Origin: CAZGKW01 sp964526295
GTDB lineage: Bacteria > Planctomycetota > Phycisphaerae > FEN-1346
Reading direction: 5' to 3'
DNA length: 22,639 nt
Assembly: GCA_964526295.1 (NCBI GenBank)
Contig: CAZGKW010000057.1
Coordinates: forward strand, 1-22,639
The stretch's first letter is position 1; each line of letters starts with the position of its first letter. The position numbers and the translations under genes were made by a program. Positions 15,838-22,636 of the stretch are shown one piece after another. The notes under the pieces are model-generated. The model had not been told where the DNA came from, ran no database searches, and saw only the letters and a list, made by a program, of their open reading frames with translations.

Positions 15838-17529
15838 GTGGCACAATCGAACCAAGCGACCGGTCCCTCTGTGGCCTCCGAGGAACAGGTCAGCCGAATC
15901 CGCATGCTGGCCGACCTGGCCGAGCGGCTCCGGGCCCTCGGCGACCCGCGGACGCTCCAGGTCGAGATCCTCGCCCAGGCCCTTCAGTTCTTCAACTGCG
16001 CCTCGGGGGCGATGGTCCTGTGCGACGCCGAAGACGGCGTCCGCAAGGGCCCCGCCATCGGCAAGGCGTCGGCCCTGTCGGCCCGCGAGATCCTCGACCA
16101 GCCGGCCATCCAGGGCACCGTCGTGAGCGGCCGTCGCCCGCTGGTGGCCACCGAGCCCGAGGAGACCCTGGGCCCGGCCCTCGGCGGCTGGGAGAACGTG
16201 GCCGTCGTCCCGCTGGCGGGGCAGGAACGGGTTCTCGGCCTCATCCTCCTGGGCGAGCGGCGGGACGGCCGCCCGTTCGACGCCGTCGACGTCGCCCTGA
16301 TGGCCGCCATGGGCAACATGGCCGGGGCCGCCCTGGAGACGAACGTCGCGCTGGCCGAGTTCCGCCACGAGATGGGCGAGCGGATGGACGAGGCGATGTC
16401 GGAGCTCAGCCGGGCTTCGGCCGAGCTGGCCCGCATCAAGGCCTTCAACGAGGACCTCTTCGAGTCGATGCCCGTCGGCATCGTCGTATTCGACCCCGAG
16501 TTCCGGGTGATTTTCCGCAACACGGCGGCCGGGCGGCTGTGGCCGGCCGACCGGTCCGTGCTGGCGGCGGCGCGGCGGACCGACCTCCTTCGGCGCGACC
16601 CGGGCTGGGAGGCCGCCCTCCGCAACGTCCTCGACATGCAGCAGCCCTGGCGGGCCGAGCAGGTGACGTTCGAGCGCCCCGGCCGGGATCCCGTCCGGGT
16701 GAACCTCTCGTGCAGCCCCCTGTTCAAGGGCGAGCGGAACGTCGCCGGCGGCGTCCTGGTCGTCGAGGACGTGACCCTGCGGGTCCAGATGGAGCACCGG
16801 ATGGCCGTCTCGGAGCGGCTCGCGGGCGTGGGGCGGCTCGCCTCGATGGTCGCCCACGAGATCAACAACCCCCTGGACGGCATCATCCGCCTGGTCAACC
16901 TGGCGTCCCGGGTCGGCCCGCTGGAGGACGACCCGCGGCTGGCGAAGTACCTCGGCGAGGCCCACAAGGGCCTGATGCGGATGGTCGGCATCGTCCGGGA
17001 GCTCCTGGAGTTCTCCCGCTTCACGGCAGGGTCGGTCGAGCCGATGCCGATCCGCGACCTGCTGGTCGAAGCGGCCGAGGCCGCGGCACCGGAGGCCGCC
17101 GGCCGGGGCGTCGCCGTGTCCCTCGACTGTGCCGAGGACCTGCCCGCCTTGAAGTCGAGCATCCTGTACCACGTGGTGCTGAACCTGCTGAAGAACGCCG
17201 TCGAGGCGATGCCCGAAGGCGGCGAGGCCCGCGTCCGGGCCGAGTGCCGCGACGACACCCTCCGGATCGAGGTGACCGACACGGGTCCGGGCATCCCGCC
17301 CGAGAGCCTGCCGCACCTCTTTGAGCCGTTCTACAGCCGCAAGCCGGGCACGCGGAGCACGGGCCTGGGCCTCGTGATCTGCAAGGACCTGGTGGAGAAG
17401 CAGGGGGGCACGATCGAGGCATTGAACCGGCCCGAAGGCGGGGCCCGGTTTGTCGTCAGCATTCCGCTGGCCCCGGGCGCCGCGCCCCGGGCCGGCGGCG
17501 ACAGGGCGAGGGGAAACGAAAGTGCCTGA
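15838..17529 (+). CDS. Soluble sensor histidine kinase (GAF-PAS-HisKA-HATPase)
   Basis: The 563-residue kinase has no transmembrane segment. A GAF domain (about 26-170) and a heptad-rich linker precede a PAS domain (about 205-315, SMPVGIVVFDPEFRVIFRNT). HisKA has LASMVAHEINNPLDGII with H340 as the phospho-acceptor. The ATPase shows the N box LLKNAVEAMPEGG, the G1 box VTDTGPGIPPE and the G2 box RSTGLGLVICKDLVEKQGG. This is the NtrB-like type that pairs with NtrC-class regulators. The start is uncertain: GTG 15838 is chosen, with GTG 15871 and ATG 15904 as alternatives, and the Shine-Dalgarno is weak. Its stop overlaps the regulator start (GTG 17522), so the pair is cotranscribed and probably cognate. 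The GAF ligand is unknown. Confidence 0.92.
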   Translation: MAQSNQATGPSVASEEQVSRIRMLADLAERLRALGDPRTLQVEILAQALQFFNCASGAMVLCDAEDGVRKGPAIGKASALSAREILDQPAIQGTVVSGRRPLVATEPEETLGPALGGWENVAVVPLAGQERVLGLILLGERRDGRPFDAVDVALMAAMGNMAGAALETNVALAEFRHEMGERMDEAMSELSRASAELARIKAFNEDLFESMPVGIVVFDPEFRVIFRNTAAGRLWPADRSVLAAARRTDLLRRDPGWEAALRNVLDMQQPWRAEQVTFERPGRDPVRVNLSCSPLFKGERNVAGGVLVVEDVTLRVQMEHRMAVSERLAGVGRLASMVAHEINNPLDGIIRLVNLASRVGPLEDDPRLAKYLGEAHKGLMRMVGIVRELLEFSRFTAGSVEPMPIRDLLVEAAEAAAPEAAGRGVAVSLDCAEDLPALKSSILYHVVLNLLKNAVEAMPEGGEARVRAECRDDTLRIEVTDTGPGIPPESLPHLFEPFYSRKPGTRSTGLGLVICKDLVEKQGGTIEALNRPEGGARFVVSIPLAPGAAPRAGGDRARGNESA

Positions 17530-18895
17530 TGCACGCATTCTGATCGTCGATGACGACGAGCTGATCCTGACGAGCCTGTCGGAGCTTCTGAAGCTCGAGG
17601 GCTACGACGTCGAGACCGCCGAGAGCTTCGGGGCGGCCTCGGCCCTGCTGGCCGCCGGCCAGTTCCAGGTCGTCATCACCGACGTGGCCATGCCCCAGGT
17701 GGGCGGCTTCGAGCTGCTGAAGCTCGTCCGGAACCGCTATCCCGACACGGCCGTCATCATGGTGACGGCCTACGGGACGATCGAGGACGCCGTCGAGGCG
17801 ATCAAGCACGGGGCGTTCGACTACCTCACGAAGCCCATCATCGACGACGAGATCAAGGTGGTGGTCCAGCGGGCGCTCCAGGCCCAGTTGCTGACGGCCG
17901 AGAACCGCTCCCTCCGGCGGCAGCTCGGCGAACGGTACAGCCTCGACAACGTCATCGGGCACGATTACAAGATGCTCAAAGTGTTCGACCTGGTCGAGGC
18001 GGTCGCCGACACGCCCACCACCGTCCTCATCACCGGCGAGAGCGGGACGGGCAAGAGCCTCGTCGCCCGGGCCGTCCATCACCGGTCGGTCCGGCGGGGG
18101 AGGCCGTTCGTCGAAGTCGCCTGCGGGGCGATGCCTGAGACCCTCCTGGAGAGCGAGCTGTTCGGCCACGTCCGGGGCTCGTTCACCGGGGCCGTCGGCG
18201 ACAAGCCCGGCAAGTTCAAGCAGGCCGACGGGGGCACGGTGTTCCTCGACGAAGTGGCGACGGCCACGCCCGCCCTCCAGGTGAAGCTCCTGCGGGTCCT
18301 CCAGGACTTCGAGTTTGAGCCCGTCGGCGGGGCGAAGACCGAACGCGTCGATGTCCGCTGCATCCTGGCGACGAACCAGGACCTGACGGACCTCGTGCGC
18401 CAGGGCACGTTCCGGCAGGACCTCTACTACCGGATCAACGTGGTGACGATCCACCTGCCGCCGCTCAGGGAGCGGATCGGCGACATCCCGCTCCTGGCCG
18501 AGCACTTCCTCCACCGGCACTGCGAGCGGACCGGGCGGCCGATCGTCGGCTTTGCGGACGAGGCGATGCGGTTCATGCAGACGTACGCCTGGCCGGGCAA
18601 CGTGCGGGAGCTCGAGAACCTCGTCGAGCGAGCGGTGGTCCTCTCGAAGGGGCACGTGGTGGGTCCGGAGGACCTGCCACCCGACGTCAACCGGCCGGCC
18701 GAGTACGCCCGGACGGGCGACAACGGGCAGGTCCGGCCCCTGAAGGTGGCCCTCGAAAGGCCCGAGCGGCAGATCATCGAGCGGGCCCTCCGCCTGAACC
18801 GCGGCAGCCGCCAGGCGACCGCCGACGCCTTGGGCATCAATCGAACGACCCTTTATAAGAAGATGAAGAAGTACGGCATCGGCGAGGAGGAGTAG
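17522..18895 (+). CDS. NtrC-family sigma54-dependent response regulator
   Basis: The 457-residue protein has three domains: a receiver (about 1-120, ILIVDDDE, phospho-acceptor D54 in VVITDVAMPQ, K104 in YLTKPI), an AAA+ ATPase (about 140-380, Walker A GESGTGKS, Walker B GTVFLDEV, DLYYRINV), and a Fis-type helix-turn-helix (about 420-455, SRQATADALGINRTTLYKKM). The sigma54-contact loop reads GSFTGA rather than the commoner GAFTGA; the key FTGA part is kept. GTG 17522 overlaps the kinase stop by 8 bp and GAGGGG lies upstream. The kinase before it is its likely partner. It should activate sigma54 promoters, and one such promoter is found at 22163-22180. Confidence 0.95.
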   Translation: MPDARILIVDDDELILTSLSELLKLEGYDVETAESFGAASALLAAGQFQVVITDVAMPQVGGFELLKLVRNRYPDTAVIMVTAYGTIEDAVEAIKHGAFDYLTKPIIDDEIKVVVQRALQAQLLTAENRSLRRQLGERYSLDNVIGHDYKMLKVFDLVEAVADTPTTVLITGESGTGKSLVARAVHHRSVRRGRPFVEVACGAMPETLLESELFGHVRGSFTGAVGDKPGKFKQADGGTVFLDEVATATPALQVKLLRVLQDFEFEPVGGAKTERVDVRCILATNQDLTDLVRQGTFRQDLYYRINVVTIHLPPLRERIGDIPLLAEHFLHRHCERTGRPIVGFADEAMRFMQTYAWPGNVRELENLVERAVVLSKGHVVGPEDLPPDVNRPAEYARTGDNGQVRPLKVALERPERQIIERALRLNRGSRQATADALGINRTTLYKKMKKYGIGEEE

Positions 18896-18914
18896 CCGCG
18901 CAGGTCCTGCGCGG
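18896..18914 (+). terminator. Hairpin directly after the regulator stop
   Basis: CCGCGCAGG (18896-18904), T, CCTGCGCGG (18906-18914) is a 9-bp inverted repeat beginning at the base after the stop codon, followed by TTGGTCTCC. The tail is only weakly T-rich, so it is a probable but not perfect terminator. Confidence 0.5.
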
Positions 18915-19181
18915 TTGGTCTCCGCACCGACCGCACCGGGCGGTCCGAGGGCGCGGCGGGTACGGAGGTCCTTCGCGCCGAGTGTTGACGGAATTGGCTC
19001 GGTCGGCCTGGAAAGACGAGGGCCGAGCCGCAGAGCAAGGAACGGCGAAGGAAAAAGTGCGCCGGCTGCGGCCACGGCGAGATTTCTCGACTCCCCTTCG
19101 TCTCGTCCCGAGGTTGGTCGGGACCCGCTCGGGACCGCTCGAAATGACACGTGGCGGGCTTGCCGAAGAGGCAGGGCGGGG
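18915..19181. other. Repeat-like intergenic stretch without a gene
   Basis: No convincing gene is visible. The part around 19075-19150 resembles dispersed repeats that give CHFERSR- and REISPW-like translations in one frame; I recognise the style but cannot verify copies. It contains GTCCCGA (19105-19111), a 6-nt loop and TCGGGAC (19118-19124). GGCTCGG and CCGAGCC near 18997-19030 are a further short inverted repeat. Confidence 0.35.
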
Positions 19182-19364
19182 TTAACGCCCTTGCCGCGGC
19201 TCGTGGCGAGGCCTTCTGAGGTGGCGGACCGCGCCCGGGACGTCGGCCAGGTCGTCCCGGTCCTTCCACATGCCGAACGTCGGGTGTTGGCGCACGTCAG
19301 GCCCGACCGATTTCTCGGCGGTTCGGCCGGTCCATTTCTTCCGGCCTGTGCGTGACTCGTCCAC
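19182..19364 (-). CDS. Small antitoxin-like protein, orphan
   Basis: The 60-residue product reads ...VRQHPTFGMWKDRDDLADVP followed by GAVRHLRRPRHEPRQGR. The H/D-P-x-FGMWKDR-(E/D)-D-(M/L)-x-D-x3-Y/A-V-R-x-LR pattern is one I associate with the C-terminal end of small antitoxins of PIN-type toxin systems; the family name is uncertain. GTG 19362-19364 has AGGAG at 7-nt spacing on the minus strand, a strong start signal. The N-terminal half is basic and low-complexity (DESRTGRKKWTGRT) and shows no clear DNA-binding fold, so it may be truncated. No PIN domain follows in 18896-19181, so no partner is visible. It lies downstream of the groEL terminator hairpins. Confidence 0.5.
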   Translation of the reverse strand: MDESRTGRKKWTGRTAEKSVGPDVRQHPTFGMWKDRDDLADVPGAVRHLRRPRHEPRQGR

Positions 19365-19395
19365 GGCTTTTCTCCTATCGTGCAGCCAGCTCCAT

Positions 19396-19454
19396 CTTTT
19401 TACGGCCCTTCGGCCGAAAAGCAAGCGCGGCGGGCATTCGTGCCCGCCGCGCTT
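19396..19454. terminator. Double hairpin downstream of groEL
   Basis: The first hairpin met from groEL has AAGCGCGGCGGGCA (19423-19436), TTCG loop, TGCCCGCCGCGCTT (19441-19454), a perfect 14-bp stem. On the minus strand it is followed by GCTTTTCGG, so it is a good groEL terminator. A second, adjacent stem is CTTTTTACGGCC (19396-19407), CTTC, GGCCGAAAAG (19412-19421). The core CGGCGGG/CCCGCCG with CTTCG is also present in the asd terminator, so this looks like a dispersed palindrome used as a terminator. Confidence 0.7.
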
Positions 19455-19527
19455 TCGTTTCGGTCGACTCCGACCCGCGTCGCGGCCGGAACCGCCGCTG
19501 TGCACGGGCCGTTGCCATCCCCTGGAC

Positions 19528-19568
19528 ATTCGGCCTTCAGAATGCAGGATTCAACATTCGACGTTCGC
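19528..19568. repeat. Heptad repeat abutting the groEL stop
   Basis: Consecutive 7-mers are ATTCGGC, CTTCAGA, ATGCAGG, ATTCAAC, ATTCGAC and GTTCGC(C), with TTC at the same phase in five of six. The array touches the groEL stop codon (19569-19571). It is a different heptamer from the one at 2569 but the same kind of element. Confidence 0.55.
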
Positions 19569-21203
19569 CTAGTACATTCCGCCGCCCATGCCGCCGGCGC
19601 CCGCGTGGGCGTGCTCGTCCTTTTTCTGCGGGACCTCGGCCACCAGGGCGTCGGTCGTCAGGAGGAGCCCGGCGATGGAGGCGGCGTTCTGGAGCGCGAT
19701 CCGCTCGACCTTCGTCGGCACGATCACGCCGTCCTTGACGAGGTCGCCGAACTTGCCCGTCAGGGCGTTGTAGCCGAAGTTCGGGTCGTCGTTCTCGTCG
19801 ACCTTCTGGGCGACGATGGCCCCGTCGAGTCCGGAGTTCTCGCCGATCTGCTCGATCGGCTCGGTCAGGGCCCGACGGACGATGTCGGCGCCGATCTTCT
19901 GGTCCCTTTTCAGGCGAAGCTTGTCGATGGCCTTGCGGGCCCGGAGGATGGCCGTCCCGCCGCCCGGCAAGACGCCTTCCTCGACGGCGGCCCGGCAGGC
20001 GTGCAGGGCATCTTCGACGCGGGCCTTCTTCTCCTTGCAGGCGGCCTCCGTGGCGGCGCCCACCTTGATAACGGCCACGCCGCCGGAGAGCTTCGCCAGC
20101 CGCTCCTCGAGCTTCTCGCGGTCGTAGTCGCTGGTGGTGGCGTCGATCTGGGTCTTGATGGCCTCCAGGCGGCCCGTGATGGCGTCGGTCTCGCCCGCCC
20201 CCTCGATGATGGTGGTCGTGTCCTTGTCGACGGTGACCTTCTTGGCCTGTCCGAGGTCGCTGATCTGGACATTCTCGAGCTTGACGCCGAGGTCCTCGAA
20301 CAGGGCCCGCCCGCCCGTCAGGACGGCGATGTCCTCCATCATGGCCTTGCGGCGGTCGCCGAAACCGGGGGCCTTGACGGCGCAGCACTGGAGCGTGCCG
20401 CGAAGCTTGTTGACGACCAGCGTCGCCAGGGCCTCGCCCTCGCTGTCCTCGGCGATCACGAGCAGCGGCCGGCCCGACTGGGCCACCTTCTCCAGCAGCG
20501 GCACCAGGTCCTTGATGGCCGAAATCTTCTTCTCGTGCACGAGGACGTAGGGCTTCTCCAGCTCGCAGGTCATCGATTCGAGGTCCGTGACGAAGTGGGG
20601 CGAGATGTAGCCCTTGTCGAACTGCATGCCCTCCACGAGGTCGACGTTCGTCTCGAGGCTTTTGCCCTCCTCGACGGTGATGACGCCGTCCTTGCCCACC
20701 TTCTCCATGGCGTCGGCGATCATCTTGCCGATCTCGGCGTCCTGGTTGGCCGCGCACGTGCCGACCTGGGCGACTTCCTTGGAGTCGGTGACGGGCTTGG
20801 ACATCTTCTGGAGGTCGGCGACGACGGCCTCGACGGCGGCGTCGACGCCACGTTTCAGCTCCATGGCGACCGCCCCGGCCGTGACGTTGCGGAGACCTTC
20901 GTTGAAGATGGCCTCGGCCAGGATGGTGGCGGTGGTGGTGCCGTCGCCGGCGGTGTCGCTGGTCTTGGAGGCGACTTCACGGACGAGCTGGGCCCCCATG
21001 TTCTCCCAGGAGTCCTCCAGCTCGACCTCTTTGGCCACGGTGACGCCGTCCTTGGTGACGGTGGGTCCGCCGAAGCTCTTTTCGAGGACCACGTTGCGGC
21101 CGCTGGGGCCGAGGGTGACGCGGACGGCCCGGGCGAGCTTCTGGACGCCGCGTCGGATGGCCTCGCGGGCCTCGTGGTCGTAGGCGATTCGTTTCGCTGG
21201 CAC
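19569..21203 (-). CDS. groL: Chaperonin GroEL (Hsp60)
   Basis: The 544-residue protein is full-length chaperonin, which folds proteins in a double ring with GroES. Visible marks are the ATP-binding GPSGRNVVLEKSFGGPTVTKDG and the catalytic DTAGDGTTTATILAEAIF near residue 85, IVAQKVDENDDPNFGYNA, and a C-terminal tail ending in GGMGGGMY, a Gly/Met tail as in other GroELs. The start is GTG 21203, with AAGGAG 8 nt upstream. groES precedes it by 119 bp on the same strand, so the pair form one operon. Planctomycetes often have several groEL genes; this one, paired with groES, is likely the canonical copy. The hairpin at 21288-21304 in the spacer may adjust the expression of the two genes. Confidence 0.98.
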   Translation of the reverse strand: MPAKRIAYDHEAREAIRRGVQKLARAVRVTLGPSGRNVVLEKSFGGPTVTKDGVTVAKEVELEDSWENMGAQLVREVASKTSDTAGDGTTTATILAEAIFNEGLRNVTAGAVAMELKRGVDAAVEAVVADLQKMSKPVTDSKEVAQVGTCAANQDAEIGKMIADAMEKVGKDGVITVEEGKSLETNVDLVEGMQFDKGYISPHFVTDLESMTCELEKPYVLVHEKKISAIKDLVPLLEKVAQSGRPLLVIAEDSEGEALATLVVNKLRGTLQCCAVKAPGFGDRRKAMMEDIAVLTGGRALFEDLGVKLENVQISDLGQAKKVTVDKDTTTIIEGAGETDAITGRLEAIKTQIDATTSDYDREKLEERLAKLSGGVAVIKVGAATEAACKEKKARVEDALHACRAAVEEGVLPGGGTAILRARKAIDKLRLKRDQKIGADIVRRALTEPIEQIGENSGLDGAIVAQKVDENDDPNFGYNALTGKFGDLVKDGVIVPTKVERIALQNAASIAGLLLTTDALVAEVPQKKDEHAHAGAGGMGGGMY

Positions 21204-21322
21204 GGTTGAGTCTCCTTATCGAGTCTGTGTCAGGGTTCTCGGCCTCTGGGTCCCGCCCGGCCCGCCGCAGGGCGGGGCGAGAGCGCGGCCCGGGGAGGCC
21301 GGGCTCGCGGGCGGCCCAGGGC
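21204..21322 (-). other. groES-groEL spacer with hairpins
   Basis: This 119-bp spacer is long for a groES-groEL pair. It holds GCCCGG (21288-21293), loop GGAGG, CCGGGC (21299-21304), and other GC-rich inverted repeats near 21250-21280. No gene is seen. Confidence 0.4.
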
Positions 21323-21613
21323 CTACTTCTCCACGACGGCCAGGATGTCGTCCTGGCTCATGACCAGGACCTCTTCGCCGTCGACGGTGAACTCGGTGCC
21401 GGCGAAGCTCGAGAAGATGACCTCGTCGCCCTTCTTGACGGAGGGCTTGGCCACTTCGCCGGATTCGAGCGTCTTGCCCGGGCCGACGGCCACGACCTTG
21501 CCGCGCTGGGGCTTCTCCTTGGCGCTGTCGGGCAGGACGATGCCGCCCTTGGTCGTTTCCTCGGCCTCGACGCGTTTGACGACCACGCGGTCGCCCAGTG
21601 GTGTCAGCTTCAC
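21323..21613 (-). CDS. groS: Co-chaperonin GroES (Hsp10)
   Basis: The 96-residue co-chaperonin caps GroEL. It begins VKLTPLGDRVVVKRVEAEET, has KGGIVLPDSAKEKPQRGKVVAVGPG (the mobile-loop region and core strand), and ends KKGDEVIFSSFAG...VLVMSQDDILAVVEK, matching Cpn10. The start is GTG 21613, with AAGGAG 6 nt upstream; an open frame extends 27 more codons upstream but is not homologous. Length is normal (about 95-100). No CIRCE element (TTAGCACTC-N9-GAGTGCTAA) is present between it and the regulator gene, so HrcA control is not supported. Confidence 0.97.
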   Translation of the reverse strand: MKLTPLGDRVVVKRVEAEETTKGGIVLPDSAKEKPQRGKVVAVGPGKTLESGEVAKPSVKKGDEVIFSSFAGTEFTVDGEEVLVMSQDDILAVVEK

Positions 21614-21694
21614 TGCCCGCTCCTTTCGTGGGTTCGTACGTGCGATGGACGATTCGGTCGGCACGCGGTAACAGGACACCCGGCCACGCGCCAC

Positions 21695-21712
21695 GGCGAC
21701 CTTCCGGTCGCC
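21695..21712. terminator. Hairpin between response regulator and groES
   Basis: GGCGACC (21695-21701), loop TTCC, GGTCGCC (21706-21712) is a perfect 7-bp stem between the regulator stop (21732) and the groES start (21613). No T-run follows on the minus strand. It may end the regulator transcript or be part of the groES leader. Confidence 0.4.
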
Positions 21713-21731
21713 GCTCGAAACCGATTGTTCG

Positions 21732-22124
21732 TCAGCCGTTCCAGATCAACTGGGCCACGACCGTCGCAATCCAGTCCCCGTCGGCCGGCTTCGTGACGAC
21801 GAACCGGATGTGCAGCGACCGGACCGCATCCGGCGGCACGTCCTCCGGCCGCGAGGTCATCAGGGCCGCCGGCAGCAAGTGCCGATGCCGCCGGATCTCG
21901 CGGATCGTCTCTACGCCGTCGAGCCGCGGCATGTGAAAGTCGACGAGTGCGGCGTCGATGGGCTCGCTGAGGGCGATCTCGACGGCCTCCTCGCCGCAGG
22001 CGGCCTGGATCGTCCGGAACCCCGCCCGCCCCAGGACCTCCTCGACGGCGTCCCGCCAGGGATGGTAATCGTCGGCGATCAGGACCGACGGCTCGGTGTC
22101 GACGGATTCGGGCCGGGCTACCAT
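21732..22124 (-). CDS. Stand-alone response-regulator receiver protein
   Basis: The 130-residue protein is one CheY-like receiver without an output domain. It shows the acidic pair D18-D19 in VLIADDYH, phospho-acceptor D62 in ALVDFHMPRLDGVETI, the T/S position in ALMTSR and K112 in FVVTKPADGDW. It probably works through protein contacts or as a phosphate shuttle. I chose ATG 22124 because the sigma54 promoter at 22163-22180 would start the transcript near 22153, so the upstream TTG at 22160 lies outside the mRNA; GGAGGAG is nearly 20 nt before the ATG, so the start remains uncertain. It is followed by groES-groEL on the same strand. Confidence 0.88.
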   Translation of the reverse strand: MVARPESVDTEPSVLIADDYHPWRDAVEEVLGRAGFRTIQAACGEEAVEIALSEPIDAALVDFHMPRLDGVETIREIRRHRHLLPAALMTSRPEDVPPDAVRSLHIRFVVTKPADGDWIATVVAQLIWNG

Positions 22125-22162
22125 GATACGCTCGGGCTGAACGCTCCTCCCGCCGTGCAAGG

Positions 22163-22180
22163 CTGCAACCTGCGTGCCAA
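22163..22180 (-). promoter_or_regulatory. Sigma54 (RpoN) -24/-12 promoter
   Basis: The minus strand reads TTGGCACGCAGGTTGCAG: TGGCAC, five bases, TTGC, with the GG and GC dinucleotides correctly spaced, a full match to the sigma54 consensus TGGCACG-N4-TTGC. It lies just before the receiver gene (start 22124), and the transcript would begin near 22153. Confidence 0.75.
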
Positions 22181-22636
22181 AGGGAAGGGGAGTCGGCGAA
22201 CAGAGCGCTTAAGTTATTATTCCGCAAGGGGTTAGCCGACTTTCTAGCGGCTTTCGGCATGCCTCCGAGGAGGCCGGCGACCCGCCGGACGTGCCAAAAT
22301 GTGCCTCGGCCGGCCTCCCCGCGCTGCCAGAGTGGCAGGCCCCGCCCGACGGACCGCCGTTGAGGCTGCCCCAGACGTACCTTATCATGGCCATCGACGG
22401 CCCTGCCAAGCGGCCGGGAACCCACAGGCTGTGACAAGAAGTCTCTCTCCTTGCGGGAGAGGGGCGGGGTCAGGGGAGCGACAGCTCTGAAGTGTGCCTT
22501 TGGCGCCGCGGGCCGGGGAGGCGGCGTCGGGTTGGGGATGAAGAGGTGGCCTAGGACCCGTGGTCTTTTGATGTTGTTAGTCTGGGTGAATGGCCGGTCC
22601 TCTCGTCGGGGTGCCATGGTACCGGGGAGGATCGGC
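22181..22636. other. Intergenic stretch with repeat and inverted-repeat elements
   Basis: No supported gene is seen. AGTCGGC (22191-22197) and GCCGACT (22234-22240) form the arms of a 7-bp inverted repeat around an AT-rich core (TTAAGTTATTATT), which could be part of the regulator's upstream activator region. A TGCCA/TGGCA hairpin lies near 22324-22336. A REP-like copy is at about 22441-22485. The last 130 bp hold only low-complexity frames. Confidence 0.4.
22441..22485. repeat. REP-like palindrome, copy D
   Basis: CTCTCTCC TTGC GGGAGAGGGG followed by CGGGGTCAGGGGAG repeats the pattern of copies A and B (arms of CCCTCTCCC and GGGAGAGGG, then a GGGGTGAGGGG-like tail), somewhat diverged. Confidence 0.6.

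Noticed and set aside
19005..19150. Possible small gene in the repeat-like stretch after the NtrC-type gene
   Set aside because: Frames there give CHFERSR/REISPW-style translations that I associate with dispersed repeats, with no start signal or domain.
21614..21731. CIRCE (HrcA) operator before groES
   Set aside because: No TTAGCACTC or GAGTGCTAA arm is present on either strand between the two genes.
22262..22409. Short reading frame before the receiver gene on the minus strand
   Set aside because: It is low-complexity, has no domain, and lies upstream of the sigma54 promoter without a supported ribosome-binding site.
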